Source: Begonia masoniana
Lineage: Eukaryota > Streptophyta > Magnoliopsida > Cucurbitales > Begoniaceae
NCBI GenBank assembly: GCA_022432975.1
Contig: CM039510.1
Coordinates: forward strand, 15,084,381 to 15,148,380
Length of the DNA: 64,000 nt
Reading direction: 5' to 3'
In this document: positions 48,651-60,736 of the stretch, piece by piece
How positions within the stretch are numbered: position 1 is the first letter of the stretch
How the letters are laid out: each line of letters opens with the position of its first letter
The notes under the pieces: model-generated
Seen by the model: only the letters and a program-made list of their open reading frames with translations
The model's database searches: none
What the model was told of the DNA's origin: nothing
Position numbers and translations under genes: made by a program

Positions 48651-49167
48651 GTAAGCTCTACGTAAATGCAATGCGTGCTGTGCATATGAGTTCGTAAATC
48701 ATGCATCATCTTCATTATCTTTACTCTGGTTGTCACCGAGATCTCAACCCCCTAATCTGTAATATCCGGCTTGTACGGATTTTTGATTTAATATATGATA
48801 TTCATACTTTATTATATAATGGCATTTTGATAAATATGTCAAATCAAATCAGTTTCACAAACGGAAAGCGTCATTACAATCCTAACGATTAATAGGATTT
48901 TTAAAGAAATTATGAGAATTTTCGGAGATTAAACGCTATATTCCGAGTAATTACCTTTATTGTGATGTAAAGGACGTTTAAGTAGAAATAGCAAACGAAG
49001 TCCAAATTGCGAACGGACAGTTTTAATAGAACCTAAATAATGAATAAGGGCTATTGGCAAAATAAGGAAATTTGGAAAGTCCGAATCGTTGGACGATTAA
49101 CGAAACGAAGGACGAAACAAATAGAATTAAGTGCTAAGGGCAAAATGGTAATCTGCCAAACCAATTT

Positions 49168-49174
49168 TATAAAA
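49168..49174 (+). promoter_or_regulatory. E4 5' LTR TATA box
   Basis: TATAAAA within CCAATTTTATAAAATCAC, followed by a CT-rich stretch (TCTTTCTCTCTTTCCCTCA). The context is conserved with E2 and the E4 3' LTR (56189-56195). Confidence 0.62.
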
Positions 49175-49731
49175 TCACAAGTCTTTCTCTCTTTCCCTCA
49201 TTTCTTCCTGCGTGATTTCCAGGGAGCGATTTCTCTCTGTTTGCTGCGACCATTCCTTCCACGCCAATCTCTGTTCTTCCACCGTTCTTCGCGATTTCTC
49301 CTCCAATCGCAATCCTAGGTATGAATCTATGATTCTTTAGCGTTAGTTTTCAATTCTTGGATCGTTTTAAAGTTAGGGTTTCGTTAGGGTTTTATTAGAA
49401 ATCGAGATTTAGGGTTCGTAATTAATAGGTTAGCCGTGATTAAGTTTATATTGCACGTATTTGACGTTATTGGACGAAGTTAAATCAATTTGTGAAAAAT
49501 GTTAAAAGTTAGGGATTTTTGGGTTTTTGAGGAAAAACTCGTTATTTGAAGTTTTGGATTATCGAGCATTAATACGCTTCGATTAGCTAAGTTAAGAATT
49601 TAGGAAAGATTCTTTAGTTAAGGTTTGTAATTTGGACGTCAATAGCTTAAATTGGTTTTAACGACAAGTATCGTGTTTTGCCTCAGACACACGACTTCCG
49701 TGGACGAAGCTTGAGATTTCGCGCGCTCAAG

Positions 49732-50336
49732 GTAAGTTCTCGTGACTTACTCTGGCCGATTGGCCAACACCGTACTTCGATGTCGCGTCGAGGACCTTAG
49801 AGGATGGATTGTTTAATTTGCTTTGGTTGGGTAGTTAGGTTTAAACGTTTTGTAGGTTATTTCATTTACAGTCTTGATGGTACGCATGCTTGTTTGTTTA
49901 CTTTTATATGGAACCGTTCATGCATCACGTATTTTAACTTGACATGAAAACAAATTTCTGCATTGCACGATGTTTTCTGAAAACCATGTGGCCCAGAAAT
50001 TGGGGGCTCTTGATCTATCGTGCGGGCCGATTAAGGGTCTGGCCGATACCACATCTCATGTACTGTAATTAATGAACGTAATCTGTTATCTGGTCACGCG
50101 AGGTGGGGCTCAGGCACGGCTGTACGTGTTGTAAGCGTGTACCCCCCTCCTCTAACCGCACGGGGTAGTCCGACCGCTGGATGGGCCCCCTTCGGTTAGG
50201 AGGATGAGATCTCGGTGATATACTGTCTGCGACGCTCTGTTATGCATGATTTCCGAACTCCATATGCACTGCACGCATCTGCATTTACGTAGAATTTACT
50301 GAGCCTGTTAGCTCATAGTGTGTCTATATGGTGTAG
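49732..50336 (+). other. Putative LTR intron with complementary ends (E4 5' LTR)
   Basis: Donor CAAG|GTAAGT. Hairpin GGCC-GATT-GGCC (49754-49765). Arm 1 CCAACACCGTA (49764-49774) has one change; the 3' LTR keeps CCTACACCGTA (56771-56781). Arm 2 is TATGGTGTAGG (50327-50337; 57334-57344). Hairpin TGAGC-N6-GCTCA (50300-50315) ends 20 nt before the AG. An earlier AG lies between hairpin and acceptor, so the exact 3' site is uncertain. Confidence 0.58.
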
Positions 50337-50785
50337 GTGACGTTTTAGGTGACACCGAGCCAGGTGAGGACGATGTTCCTCCTCCCGAAGTCTGATGCAG
50401 TTGACGGAGAATGGCCCGTGGGAGTGTGCTGGGCAGTCGGCGCGTTTTGACCCGCGGGGATGTCTGCGTAAGTGTTTTGGGAGATTTAATGGATGTATAG
50501 ATGAACAGATTAGGATGTTGGATCTGACTAGATGTTAGGTTTATGTTTGATGTTTTAAACGTTTTCGGAAATCTGTTTATAATCCGTGTTATGATAGTTT
50601 TTACTGGAACAGCTTGGAAATTGAAACAGGAGGATTAGACAACTTTTAAACGTATCCATGCAGTTCGTTTTTACGGAAGTTTAACGTATGTTTAGGTTGT
50701 TTAATTCGTTGATTGAGGACATGAAAAAGAGATGAGTTTTATATGGAAAAAGTAAGGTGGAAACTCTTTGTGATAATTGGTTAGC

Positions 50786-50935
50786 TCTCTGGAATCTCGG
50801 ATTCCAGAGAGGAGTTTTGGTCGCTGCAAGTGCAGCGACTGGTCGCTGCACAATACAGCGTCTGGTCGCTGCACGATGCAGCAATCGGGCGCTGCATTGT
50901 GCAGCGCCTACAGCGACTGATAGCTGCCTTTCTTT
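50786..50935 (+). repeat. Palindromic module (E4 5' LTR)
   Basis: A perfect 12-bp stem CTCTCTGGAATC-TCG-GATTCCAGAGAG (50786-50812) is followed by inverted repeats of GTCGCTGCA/TGCAGCGAC type to about 50930. The 3' LTR keeps the first stem but has only about half of the second block (57800-57860). Confidence 0.88.
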
Positions 50936-51146
50936 TCCTCTATTTTCCAGTTTTACCCTCCACCGATCGATAAGTGTTTTAATTGTTTTATTAATTGTTT
51001 TTAAATAGTTTAAGTTTATAAATGTTTTTGTTTTAAGTGATTTACAACGTAGACTTCCATTCCGATTTAATTTCCGCTCAAAGTGTAAAATGAAATGAAA
51101 AATTTATACGGGTAAAATGGGTACAGTATTAGGGGTGTTACATTTT

Positions 51147-51159
51147 TGGTATCAGAGCC
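51147..51159 (+). other. Primer-binding site, tRNA-iMet (E4)
   Basis: TGGTATCAGAGCC begins four bases after the LTR and is identical to the E1 and Cassandra sites. Confidence 0.93.
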
Positions 51160-51229
51160 CCCGTGTTTTAAAATCGGTTCTGTAGACTGCTCGACTGCAC
51201 AGCCACTACGCGGACATCCTTCATCAACT

Positions 51230-51292
51230 GTAAGTCTGTTCATAGCTTCATTTGATTTTGTTTCTTAGGATTATCTGTTTAATTTGTTTTAG
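51230..51292 (+). other. Putative leader intron before gag (E4)
   Basis: Donor CAACT|GTAAGTC and acceptor TTTGTTTTAG enclose 63 T-rich nt, 12 nt before the gag ATG at 51305. A second AG lies at 51267-51268. Confidence 0.5.
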
Positions 51293-51304
51293 GCTTTATA
51301 CACT

Positions 51305-54300
51305 ATGACTCGAGGAAGAGATCCTAGAGATGACGCGCTAGATCGATTTACGGAGTTGATAGATCGCCAGTCTCAGCATATGGACCGGAAAGCGCAACAG
51401 ATTACGGACTTAGTGAATCGGGAGAACCAGAGAGCCCACGATTTGATAGTTCCAAATAATCAGGGCATGCAGAAGTTTCAGGGCCTACGGCCACTAGTGT
51501 TTGATGGACGATCATCGGATCCTACTGTTGCTGAGGAATGGATCTGAGTTATGGAGGATATGTTAGCTTATGCCGAGGTGGGGAACGGGAGCAAGGTGGC
51601 GTATGCTACCTTTTACTTAGCGATGGATGCCCGTTTCTGGTGGGATTCGGTTAAGGTGACGACGGACGTATCTATTATGACTTGGGATCGGTTCAAGTTT
51701 CTATTCTTCGATAAGTATTTCAGCCGCACAGTGAGGGTGGCCAAGAGGAACGAGTTTATGCAGCTGAAGCAGACTGGTTCAGTTGCTGATTATATTCGGA
51801 AGTTTGAGGCGTTATCCAGGTTTGCACCTCGTCTTTTTAGCGATAATGAGAAGAAGGTGCACCAGTTTATGGAGGGACTTAATCCGGAGATTCGGATGCA
51901 CGTCGTGGTCTCGGGTATTATTGATGTGCCCTATTCTGATTTCACGGCCATAGCTCTGGATATTGAGGCTGCCAGAGCCACTTGTGTTAGACCGAGGGAG
52001 CCAGCGAAGGGCTTCTTTCGAGAGATCCGTCCTCAGTCACAGAACCGAGGAGGGCAGCAGATAGCACAGCCGCCTCAGCAGCAGCCGAGGGGTGTGAAGA
52101 GACCTCTTGAGGGAGGTAACGATCGGGGTAAAGGGAAGCAAGTACAGGGGGCTTCTCAGATACCGTGGTGCCCCATATGTCAGAGGGAACACAGTGGTGA
52201 GGGCCGTGTTGGCACTAACCGATGCTTTAGATGTCGGGAACTTGGCCATTATGTCAGAGATTGCCTGAAGCCTGGCCGAGACCAGTTAGGCGGAGATCAG
52301 AGGAAGGTTATGCCCAGGATTTTTGCTTTTATCGAGCCTGGCGATGTTGATGATGAGGCTCAGCCTGCCGTGATTGCAGGTACTATCTTACTTATGGGCG
52401 TTGCGGTATTTACTTTGATGGATACAGGAGCTACGCACTCCTTCGTATCGACTGCATGCATGACTAGATTGGGGCTAGAGTTTGAGTTAGCTGGGGTTGA
52501 GTATAGAGTGATGCTGCCTTCTGGAGAGCTTATGCAGTCATAACGTATTCTCCAGGGCAACGTCATCTCAGTGGGGGATATTACCCTTTATGCTCATTTG
52601 ATAGTTATGAGCATAGAGCAGTATGATCTTATCTTAGGGATGGACTGGCTTGCGCAGCACTTCGTCACCATCGATTGTTGATCCGGGATAGTGACCTTTC
52701 GACCCCCGGGTAAAGCCGAGTTTTCTTATCAGGCGATGAACCGATTGAGTAGCTCGCCTATTTCTTATTCTATAAGGTCAACGAGCAGTTCAAAGGTGCG
52801 TGCTCTATTTATTTGGCCTCTTGTATTTGATTTTTAGTTGCTCAGCGGAGAAAAGCAGAGCGACATTCCTATTGTCAGAGAGTTCTCTGGGATCTTTCTT
52901 GATGATCTTCCCGGGTTACCACCAGACCGGGAGATCGAATTCACCATTGATGTCTATCCAAACTCCGCACCGAGGTTTAAACAGCTGAGTTGAGAGAGTT
53001 GAGGACTCAGCTTGACGAGTTGTTAGAGAAGGGATTTATTCGACCCAGCGTTTCACCCTGGGGTGCGCCCGTTCTGTTTGTCAAGAAGAAGGATGGGACC
53101 CTCAGGATGTGCATTGATTACAGGGAGTTGAATAAGCTCACAGTGAAGAATAAGTATCCACTGCCCCGGATTGATGATTTATTTGATCACCTACAAGGTG
53201 CCCGAGTATTTTCGAGGATTGATCTACGCTCGGGTTACAATCAGCTGAAGGTCCGGAAAGATGATATACCGAAGACGGCATTCCGAATGAGGTATGGGCA
53301 TTATGAGTTCCTTGTCATGTCTTTTGGACTTACTAATTCCCCTGCAGCGTTTATGGATTTGATGAACCGCGTCTTCAAGGAGTATCTCGACAAGTTCGTG
53401 GTGGTTTTCATCGACGACATCTTGATTTACTCTAAGACGAAGGAAGAGCACGAGGAACATCTGAGGATCGTTTTGCAGATTCTGAGTCAACGCCAGCTGT
53501 ATCCAAAGTTTTCGAAGTGCGAGTTTTGGCTTGACAGGGTGAGCTTCCTTGGCCATATTATATCATAGGACGGAGTTTCTGTGGATCCGAGCAAGATACA
53601 GGTGGTCAGAGATTGGCCACAGCCGAAGAACGTACGTGAGGTGCGTGGATTCCTCGGATTGGCAGGTTATTATCGGAAGTTTATAGAGGGATTCTCGAAG
53701 ATCGCACTTCCTCTTACACGATTGACTTGGAAGAACGAGAAGTTTGTATGGTCGGCCTACTTGTGATGATAGTTTTATGGAGTTAAAGCAGAGATTGACC
53801 ACCGCTCCAGTACTGGCGTTACCTGTTGAAGGTGTCAGATACAGTATTTATTGTGATGCATCTAGAGTGGGACTCAGTTGTGTATTGATGCAGGAGGGGA
53901 GAGTTATTGCATATGCTTCTCGGCAGTTGAAGCCGTACGAGCAGAATTACCCTACGCACGACCTTGAGTTAGTAGCTGTGGTCTTCGCACTGAAGATATG
54001 GAGACATTATTTATATGGGCAACAGTGCGAGATATTTTCTGACCACAAGAGCCTGAAGTACTTATTTACGCAGAAGGAGCTGAACATGCGACAGAGACGA
54101 TGGCTTGAGTTTGTTAAAGATTATGATTTTGACATCAAGTACCATCCGGGGAAGGCGAACAAGGTTGCTGATGCCTTGAGTAGAGTGTCTTCTGCGAGTC
54201 ATCCTTCACTGGCAGCGATGTCAGTTATGCTGCGGTCTGATTGAGAGATTCGATGTGGAGATAGTGGCTGAGTTGTCCAGTATGCTCGCCAACATTTCTC

Positions 54301-55739
54301 TCAGGCCGACTATTCTTGATCGTATACGCGAGGCTCAGCAGAGTGATTCAGAGTGTATGGAGCTTCGATGGAGTATGACCGTGGGAGACTCGTCGGATTT
54401 CCATTTATCTGATGATGGTATTCTGAAGTTCAGGCATAGGTGGTACGTGCCTAACGACGAGGATCTGAAGAAGGAGATATTAGCTGAGGCACATTCTTCG
54501 GCATATTCTGTGCACCCGGGAAGTACCAAGAAGTACCGGGATTTGAAACAACACTTTTGGTGGCCGAACATGAAGAGGGAGGTTGCCAAGTACGTTGAGA
54601 CCTGTTTAGTATGTCAACAGGTGAAGGCAGAGCACCAGAGACCGGCCAGAACATTATTGCCACTGCCGATTCCGGAGTGGAAATAGGAGCAGATCTCTAT
54701 GGATTTCATTGTGGGGCTCCCGAGGACTATGGGAGGCCATGACGGCATTTGGGTGATCGTAGACCGATTGACAAAGTTGGCCCACTTCTTATCTGTGAAG
54801 ATGGCATCATCTATGGATCAGCTCGCCGAGCTTTATGTGCAAGAGATTGTCAGACTGCATGGCGTGCCAGTTTCTATTGTCTCAGATCGAGATCCGAGAT
54901 TTACCTCGAAATTCTGGAAGAGTCTGCACAAAGCTATGGGGACTCAGCTTAATTTCAGCACCGCATTTCATCCTCAGACTGATGGTCAGACAGAGAGGAC
55001 GAATCAGATTCTTGAGGATATGCTCAGAGCTTGTGTGCTGGAGTTTCAGGGCTCGTTGAGCCGCTATTTACCACTTATTGAGTTCTCGTACAACAACAGC
55101 TTCCAGGCTACGATTGGCATGGCTCCATATGAGGTGCTATATGGTTGCAAGTGTAGGTCTCCGTTATATTGGGACGAGGTTGGCGAGGCCAGCATCGTTG
55201 GTCCAGAGATTCTACAGCAGACGGCAGAGAAGATTGCCATTATCCGACAGCGTATCGAGGTAGCTCAGAGCAGACAGAAGAGCGATTCTGATACTAGACG
55301 GAGAGAGCTAGAGTTTGAAGAAGGTGACGAGGTCTACCTTAAAGTTTCTCCGTTCAAAGGCGTTGCGAGATTTGGAAGGAAGGGTAAGTTAAACCCTCGT
55401 TATGTGGGGCCCTTTCCTATTCTGAAGAGGATCGGGAAGATGGCGTATCGACTACAGCTTCCGGCTTCTATGGAGAGTATCCACGATGTATTCCACGTAT
55501 CTATGCTTTGGAGATGTTTACGTGATCCATCGCACGTCGTGGAGGCTACAGAGATCGAGGTACAGCCTACTTTGACATATGAGGAGAGGCCGGTACGTAT
55601 TTTGGAGTATTCCACCAAAGTCTTATGCAACAAAGAGATTCCGCTAGTCAAAGTTCTATGGCGGAACCATGAGGTGGAAGAGGCTACGTGGGAGCGACAA
55701 CAGGATATGATGACTAGCTATCCTAAGCTATTTGTATAA
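51305..55739 (+). pseudogene. E4 gag-pol polyprotein, multiply broken
   Basis: Full domain order is present: gag start MTRGRDPRDDALDRF, capsid, intact knuckle CFRCRELGHYVRDC, protease [11 protein letters not shown] with FIDDILIYS, RNase [10 protein letters not shown], integrase zinc and DDE domains, chromodomain EEATWERQQD, ending TAA at 55737. In-frame stops lie near 51545, 52541, 52679, 53566 and 54684 (TAG where relatives have TGG). Frame breaks lie at about 52790-52990 (with a small deletion), 53760 and 54240. The last 346 codons (54699-55739) are open. Catalytic residues are mostly kept. It cannot make its own proteins. Confidence 0.93.
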
Positions 55740-55762
55740 TTTAATTTTGTGGAAAAAATTCT

Positions 55763-55779
55763 AAATAAGGTGGGTAGAA
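55763..55779 (+). other. Polypurine tract (E4)
   Basis: The purine-rich run AAATAAGGTGGGTAGAA directly precedes the 3' LTR. E2 (786-805) and, reversed, E5 (about 61919-61935) have the related AAATAAGGTGGAT. Confidence 0.75.
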
Positions 55780-58081
55780 TGTAATATCCGGCTTGTACAG
55801 ATTTTTGATTTAATATATGATATTCATACTTTATTATATAATGGCATTTTCATAAATATGTCAAATCAAATCAGTTTCGAAAACGGAAAGCGTCATTACG
55901 ATCCTAACGATTAATAGGAATTTTAAAGAAATTATGATAATTTTTGGAGATTAAACGCTATATTCCGAGTAATTACCTTTATTGGATGTAAAGGACGTTT
56001 AAGTAGAAATAGCAAACGAAGTCCAAATTGCGAACGGACAGTTTTAATAGAACCTAAATAATGAATAAGGGCTATTGGCAAAATAAGGAAATTTGGAAAG
56101 TCCGAATCGTTGGACGATTAACGAAACGAAGGACGAAACAAATAGAATTAAGTGCTAAGGGCAAAATGGTAATCTGCCAAACCAATTTTATAAAATCACA
56201 AGTCTTTCTCTCTTTCCCTCATTTCTTCCTGCGTGATTTCTCTCTGTTTGCTGCGACCATTCCTTCCACGCCAATCTCCGTTCTTCCTCCGTTCTTCGCG
56301 ATTTCTCCTCCAATCGCAATCCTAGGTATGAATCTATGATTCTATAGCGTTAGTTTTCAATTCTTGGATCGTTTTAAAGTTAGGGTTTCGTTAGGGTTTT
56401 ATTAGAAATCGAGATTTAGGGTTCGTAATTAATAGGTTAGCCGTGATTAAGTTTATATTGCACGTATTTGACGTTATTGGACGAAGTTAAATCAATTTGT
56501 GAAAAATGTTAAAAGTTAGGGATTTTTGGGTTTTTGAGGAAAAACTCGTTATTTGAAGTTTTGGATTATCGAGCATTAATACGCTTCGATTAGCTAAGTT
56601 AAGAATTTAGGAAAGATTCTTTAGTTAAGATTTGTAATTTGGACGTCAATAGCTTAAATTAGTTTTAACGACAAGTATCGTGTTTTGCCTCAGACACACG
56701 ACTTCCGTGGACGAAGCTTGAGATTTCGCGCGCTCAAGGTAAGTTCTCGTGACTTACTATGGCCGATTGGCCTACACCGTACTTCGATGTCGCGTCGAGG
56801 ACCTTAGAGGATGGATTGTTTAATTTGTTTTGGTTGGGTAGTTAGGTTTAAACGTTTTGTAGGTTATTTCATTTACAGTCTTGATGGTACGCATGCTTGT
56901 TTGTTTACTTTTATATGGAACTGTTCATGCATCACGTATTTTAACTTGACATGAAAACGAATTTCTGCACTGCATGATGTTTTCTAAAAACCATGTGGCC
57001 CAGAAATTGGGGGCTCTTGATCTATCGTGCGGGCTGATTAAGGGTCTGGCCGATACCACAACTCATGTACTGTAATTAATGAACGTAATCTGTTATCTGG
57101 TCACGCGAGGTGGGGCTCAGGCACGGCTGTACGTGTTGTAAGCGTGTACCCCCCTCCTCTAACCGCACGGGGTAGTCCGACCGCTGGATGGGCCCCCTTC
57201 GGTTAGGAGGATGAGATCGCGGTGATATACTGTCTGCGACGCTCTGTTATGCATGATTTCCGAACTCCATATGCACTGCACGCATCTGCATTTACGTAGA
57301 ATTTACTGAGTCTGTTAGCTCATAGTGTGTCTGTATGGTGTAGGTGACGTTTTAGGTGACACCGAGCCAGGTGAGGACGATGTTCCTCCTCCCGAAGTCT
57401 GATGCAGTTGACGGAGAATGGCCCGTGGGAGTGTGCTGGGCAGTCGGCGCGTTTTGACCCGCGGGGATGTCTGCGTAAGTGTTTTGGGAGATTTAATGGA
57501 TGTATAGATGAACAGATTAGGATGTTGGATCTGACTAGATGTTAGGTTTATGTTTGATGTTTTAAACGTTTTCGGAAATCTGTTTATAATCCGTGTTATG
57601 ATAGTTTTTACTAGAACTGCTTGGAAATTGAAACAGGATGATTAGACAACTTTTAAACGTATTCATGCAGTTCGTTTTTTCGAAAGTTTGACGTATGTTT
57701 AGGTTGTTTAATTCGTTGATTGAGGACATGAAAAAGAGATGAGTTTTATGTGGAAAAAGTAAGGTGGAAACTCTCTGTGATTATTGGTTAGCTCTCTGGA
57801 ATCTCGGATTCCAGAGAGGAGTTTTGGTCGCTGCGTTGTGCAGCGCCTACAGCGACTGATCGTTGCCTTTCTTTTCCTCTGTTTTCAGGTTTTACCCTCC
57901 ACCAATCAATAAGTGTTTTAATTGTTTTATTAATTGTTTTTAAATAGTTTAAGTTTATAAATGTTTTTGTTTTAAGTGATTTACAACGTAGACTTCAATT
58001 CCGATTTAATTTCCGCTCAAAGTGTAAAATGAAATGAAAAATTTATACGGGTAAAATGGGTACAGTATTAGGGGTGTTACA
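55780..58081 (+). mobile_element. E4: 3' LTR (2302 bp)
   Basis: Same ends as the 5' LTR and followed by target copy TAATC. It is 83 bases shorter, mostly from a 14-base gap in the first exon (near 56240) and a shorter palindromic module (57795-57865). It retains intact arms of the putative intron (56771-56781 and 57334-57344). Confidence 0.93.
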
Positions 58082-58086
58082 TAATC

Positions 58087-58339
58087 AGAGGGGGCACATC
58101 CAGCGGTTGGACTACCCTTTCCAGCTAGAGGAGGGAGGTACACGCTTACAACACGTACAGCCGTGCCTGAGCCCCATCTCGCATGACCTATAACTGTATG
58201 AGTACATATTAGATGCGGTATTGTGACAGGCTCCTTCATGCCTACACAATAGATCAATAGCCCCTCTCCAGACTGCATCGCCATTTTCTTTAAAACATTG
58301 TGCGGAAATTCATTTTCTATGCATAATTTAAAACCGTGA
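58087..58339 (-). mobile_element. E5: 3' LTR, part 2
   Basis: Continues the E5 LTR after E4, matching the region 10340-10610 of the E1 LTR. It is cut at 58339 by solo LTR C; CGTGA (58335-58339) is the target copy. It continues at 60737. Confidence 0.85.
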
Positions 58340-58365
58340 TATAAAACTATAAAATAAAATATAAT

Positions 58366-58395
58366 CGAACGACAGAATAACCATTCTGTCGTTCG
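58366..58395 (+). repeat. Perfect 13-bp inverted repeat at start of solo LTR C
   Basis: Arms CGAACGACAGAAT (58366-58378) and ATTCTGTCGTTCG (58383-58395) with a four-base AACC loop lie just after the TATA-like sequence. Confidence 0.92.
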
Positions 58396-59606
58396 TGTTG
58401 CTCGCGACACCGAGAGAGCAGGGGAGACGAAGGGAGCGCGACCCTCCGACGAACGACGAACGCCGGCGACTTCCGCCCCTCTCCGACCAGACGCCGGCGA
58501 CGTGGTGATTCCGGCCGACTCCGCGCGCAACCCGACCGGTAAGGCTTGGTTTCTCCCTGTTTTCATTCGGTTTTCGGGTCTGTTCATGGCCGTAGGTGTC
58601 GAGCTCGATTGAGCTCCGATCACCGGCCAAAATGTGTTGTCTCCGGCGCGGGTTTGCCGACCCTAGGGCTGGCTATTGTCGCTTGGCCGCGGAATGCCCA
58701 ATTTGGGCGAAATTACAGTGAAGCCGATTTAGGGCAATTCGGGTTTGTGGTTTAGAACTTTGATTTTAGGTTAGTTTATGTTAATTGGATGTTAAAAGGA
58801 TAGATTAGTGAAGAATTGAGATAGTTTTGATGAAAAATCGAAAAAGTGAAATTTTGGGGTAAAGGGCAGTTTCGGGTTTTGTGATTTTTGACCTAGTTCC
58901 GGGTGTTTGTTTTAAAATTCCTCTTGGCATATTAAAATAGGTTATTAGAGGAGTACGTGGCCGCTGGAATCGTTCGATTCCGATAACCGACGCGAAAGTT
59001 ACGCGCGTTCGAAGATTTAGGTCGGTTTTTACCGAACCCAAATTAGTGGCCCATTTAATTAGGTTTTAATTGGATTAGGCTAGAAATAGTAATTAGAGAT
59101 GTTTTCACGAAAATAAGAGTTTAGTTATGCCCGAACGAAACGAGCTAGAGTTTTTGAAAAGATTTTCTTAGCTCGGGATTTCGTCTAGCTTAGGAATGAA
59201 TGATTTAAATTAATACTAATGACGTGCTATGAAATGCCTTAGGTGGAGACGATTATTGGACGGTGCTCGGCTAGCTACGGACGCCAGGTAAGTGGATGTT
59301 AGGTTTCCGGCCCTTAAGGCCCTACATCGTGTCAACATTAGGTTTTTGTTGTTTGATGATGATTTTCTGATCGTGGGGTTTGTTGTGTCGGGTAGCCTAA
59401 GATGTTACTTTTTAGTTGTTGTTAAGTTCGTTATAAGTAAAGCATGTCTAAGTATGTTATGAACTGTTTGATGATATGTCTTGATGATATGTTATATGTA
59501 AAGTCCTCATGCATCATGTTTTAGAAAAAGTACGAAAATGTTTTAGCATATGATTTCATGATTTAAACGTAGAAACGACAACCATGTAAAACGAAAATGT
59601 AAAGTG

Positions 59607-59693
59607 TCTGAGGGAAGTGGTTCACCCCTCAGATGTAGATTGTGGAACGTCCAGAAAATGTATGATATCTGAAGGAAGTGGTTCACCCTTCAG
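59607..59693 (+). repeat. Two tandem hairpins with the same loop (solo LTR C)
   Basis: TCTGAGGG/CCCTCAGA (59607-59614, 59626-59633) and CTGAAGG/CCTTCAG (59669-59675, 59687-59693) share the loop AAGTGGTTCAC. The stems differ by a paired change. Confidence 0.8.
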
Positions 59694-59774
59694 GTAAAGA
59701 TTTATATGTGGAACGTCTAGAGATGGAGAAACTAATCCGCCCTCCATTGGTAGAGGATTACATGTATGTATGAT

Positions 59775-59885
59775 AGAAACGAAACGAATATGAATGATGA
59801 AACGAAACGAAACGAATATGAATGATGAAACGAAACGAAACGAATATGAACGATGAAACGAAACGAAATGATTATGTACGATGAA
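59775..59885 (+). repeat. Short tandem repeat GAAACGAAACGAATATGAAYGAT
   Basis: About four imperfect units of 23-29 bases in the intron of solo LTR C, the last units decayed. Confidence 0.8.
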
Positions 59886-60736
59886 ACTGTAGAAACTGCA
59901 TATGTTAAGTAAAATGTTTTAAATTCATATAGTGCATCCTCTTACTAAGCATTAGGCTTACTGTTTATGTTGCATGATGTAGGTGACAGGTGTGATCACG
60001 ATGATAAAGAATAGGTGGTCGACGGATGGTGCTCGTGGCAGCGGAGCGTGTTTTGGCATGGTTCAGTGACATGGGTGTGCGCCGGGTTGTTTTGTGGTAA
60101 TTGAATGTCAGTTAGAAGGTTACCAGTTGTTTGGAAGATTTTAGGGTGTATATTGAGGTTTGGCATTTTTATGGTTTTATAGTGGATATTGGTTTGGAGT
60201 TAAGTGTTTGTTTGAATGAATTGATTAATGAATTTGTTTTAAGGGAAGTTTAGGGATTTAAATGTTTATATTCACGTTTAATTGGGGCTTTGATTGGATT
60301 ATCTTTGGAGGAGTTTAGGTGTCTTTATTTTAGAAATATACTGGAACTGCTTGGGTTATTTTTAACAGGTAAGGATAAGCTCGATTTTTAGAGCGATCCA
60401 TGCAGTTCGTTTTCTTGAATTTGTCTGAAATTGTAGGTTATGTTAGTGTCATGTTTTGATGATCGAGGGATGAGTGATTTAAGGGATTTCAACAATCCGA
60501 GACTTCAATTTAATGGTTTAGAAGTCGAAACGTTATGAGTAATATAAAAAGAAAAATTTACGTGGTTACGAGAGTTTAAAGTTAAGGTTACGTTAGGGTT
60601 AGTTTGTTTAAGGGTTTTGGGGTATGTTTAAAGTAAAAATGAAAAAGTTTATATGGAAAAATACGAGGGCTTAGGTAATGATTATGTCACGGGAAGTCCG
60701 TGGCGGCCCTGATCGGGTTGGGGTCGTCACACGTGA

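Larger units (their letters stand above)
47681..48757 (-). mobile_element. E5: 3' LTR, part 1
   Basis: It starts TGTGACGACCC, as the E1 LTR does. It is broken by E4; TAATC (48753-48757) is the target copy. It contains a palindromic module, an acceptor arm CCTACATCATA (48613-48623) and a hairpin (48635-48650). It continues at 58087. Confidence 0.85.
48758..51142 (+). mobile_element. E4: 5' LTR (2385 bp)
   Basis: TGTAATATCC...GGGGTGTTACA. TATA box at 49168, first exon ending CCTAG|GTATG (about 49319), exon of 45 nt ending CAAG|GTAAGT (49732), acceptor 50336, GATTTTTAAAC-like/CATGCAGTTCG box (about 50645-50670) and palindromic module (50786-50935). Confidence 0.93.
48758..58081 (+). mobile_element. 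E4: near-complete Tekay-like gypsy element
   Basis: 5' LTR 48758-51142, primer site 51147-51159, broken gag-pol 51305-55739, polypurine tract and 3' LTR 55780-58081. Perfect target duplication TAATC at 48753-48757 and 58082-58086. The LTRs look about 98% identical by eye, with the main difference a deletion in the palindromic module, so insertion was fairly recent; yet the coding region has at least six disabling changes. Confidence 0.95.
59288..59982 (+). other. Putative LTR intron with complementary ends (solo LTR C)
   Basis: Donor GCCAG|GTAAGT. Hairpin GGCC-CTTAA-GGCC (59309-59321). Arm 1 CCTACATCGTG (59321-59331) and arm 2 CATGATGTAGG (59973-59983) pair at all 11 positions with one G-U. 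Hairpin TAAGC-ATTAG-GCTTA (59946-59960) ends 21 nt before the AG at 59981-59982. Confidence 0.63.
58340..60731 (+). mobile_element. Solo LTR C, with atypical 5' end
   Basis: The right end is GGGTCGTCACA and five-base duplications CGTGA flank it (58335-58339 and 60732-60736). The left end reads TATAAAACTATAAAATAA rather than TGTAA, and the U3 before the TATA-like box is only about 25 bp against about 350 in relatives. It has first-exon, donor (59288), acceptor (59982) and hairpin parts like the rest, but is a distinct family. No internal region is attached. Confidence 0.8.
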
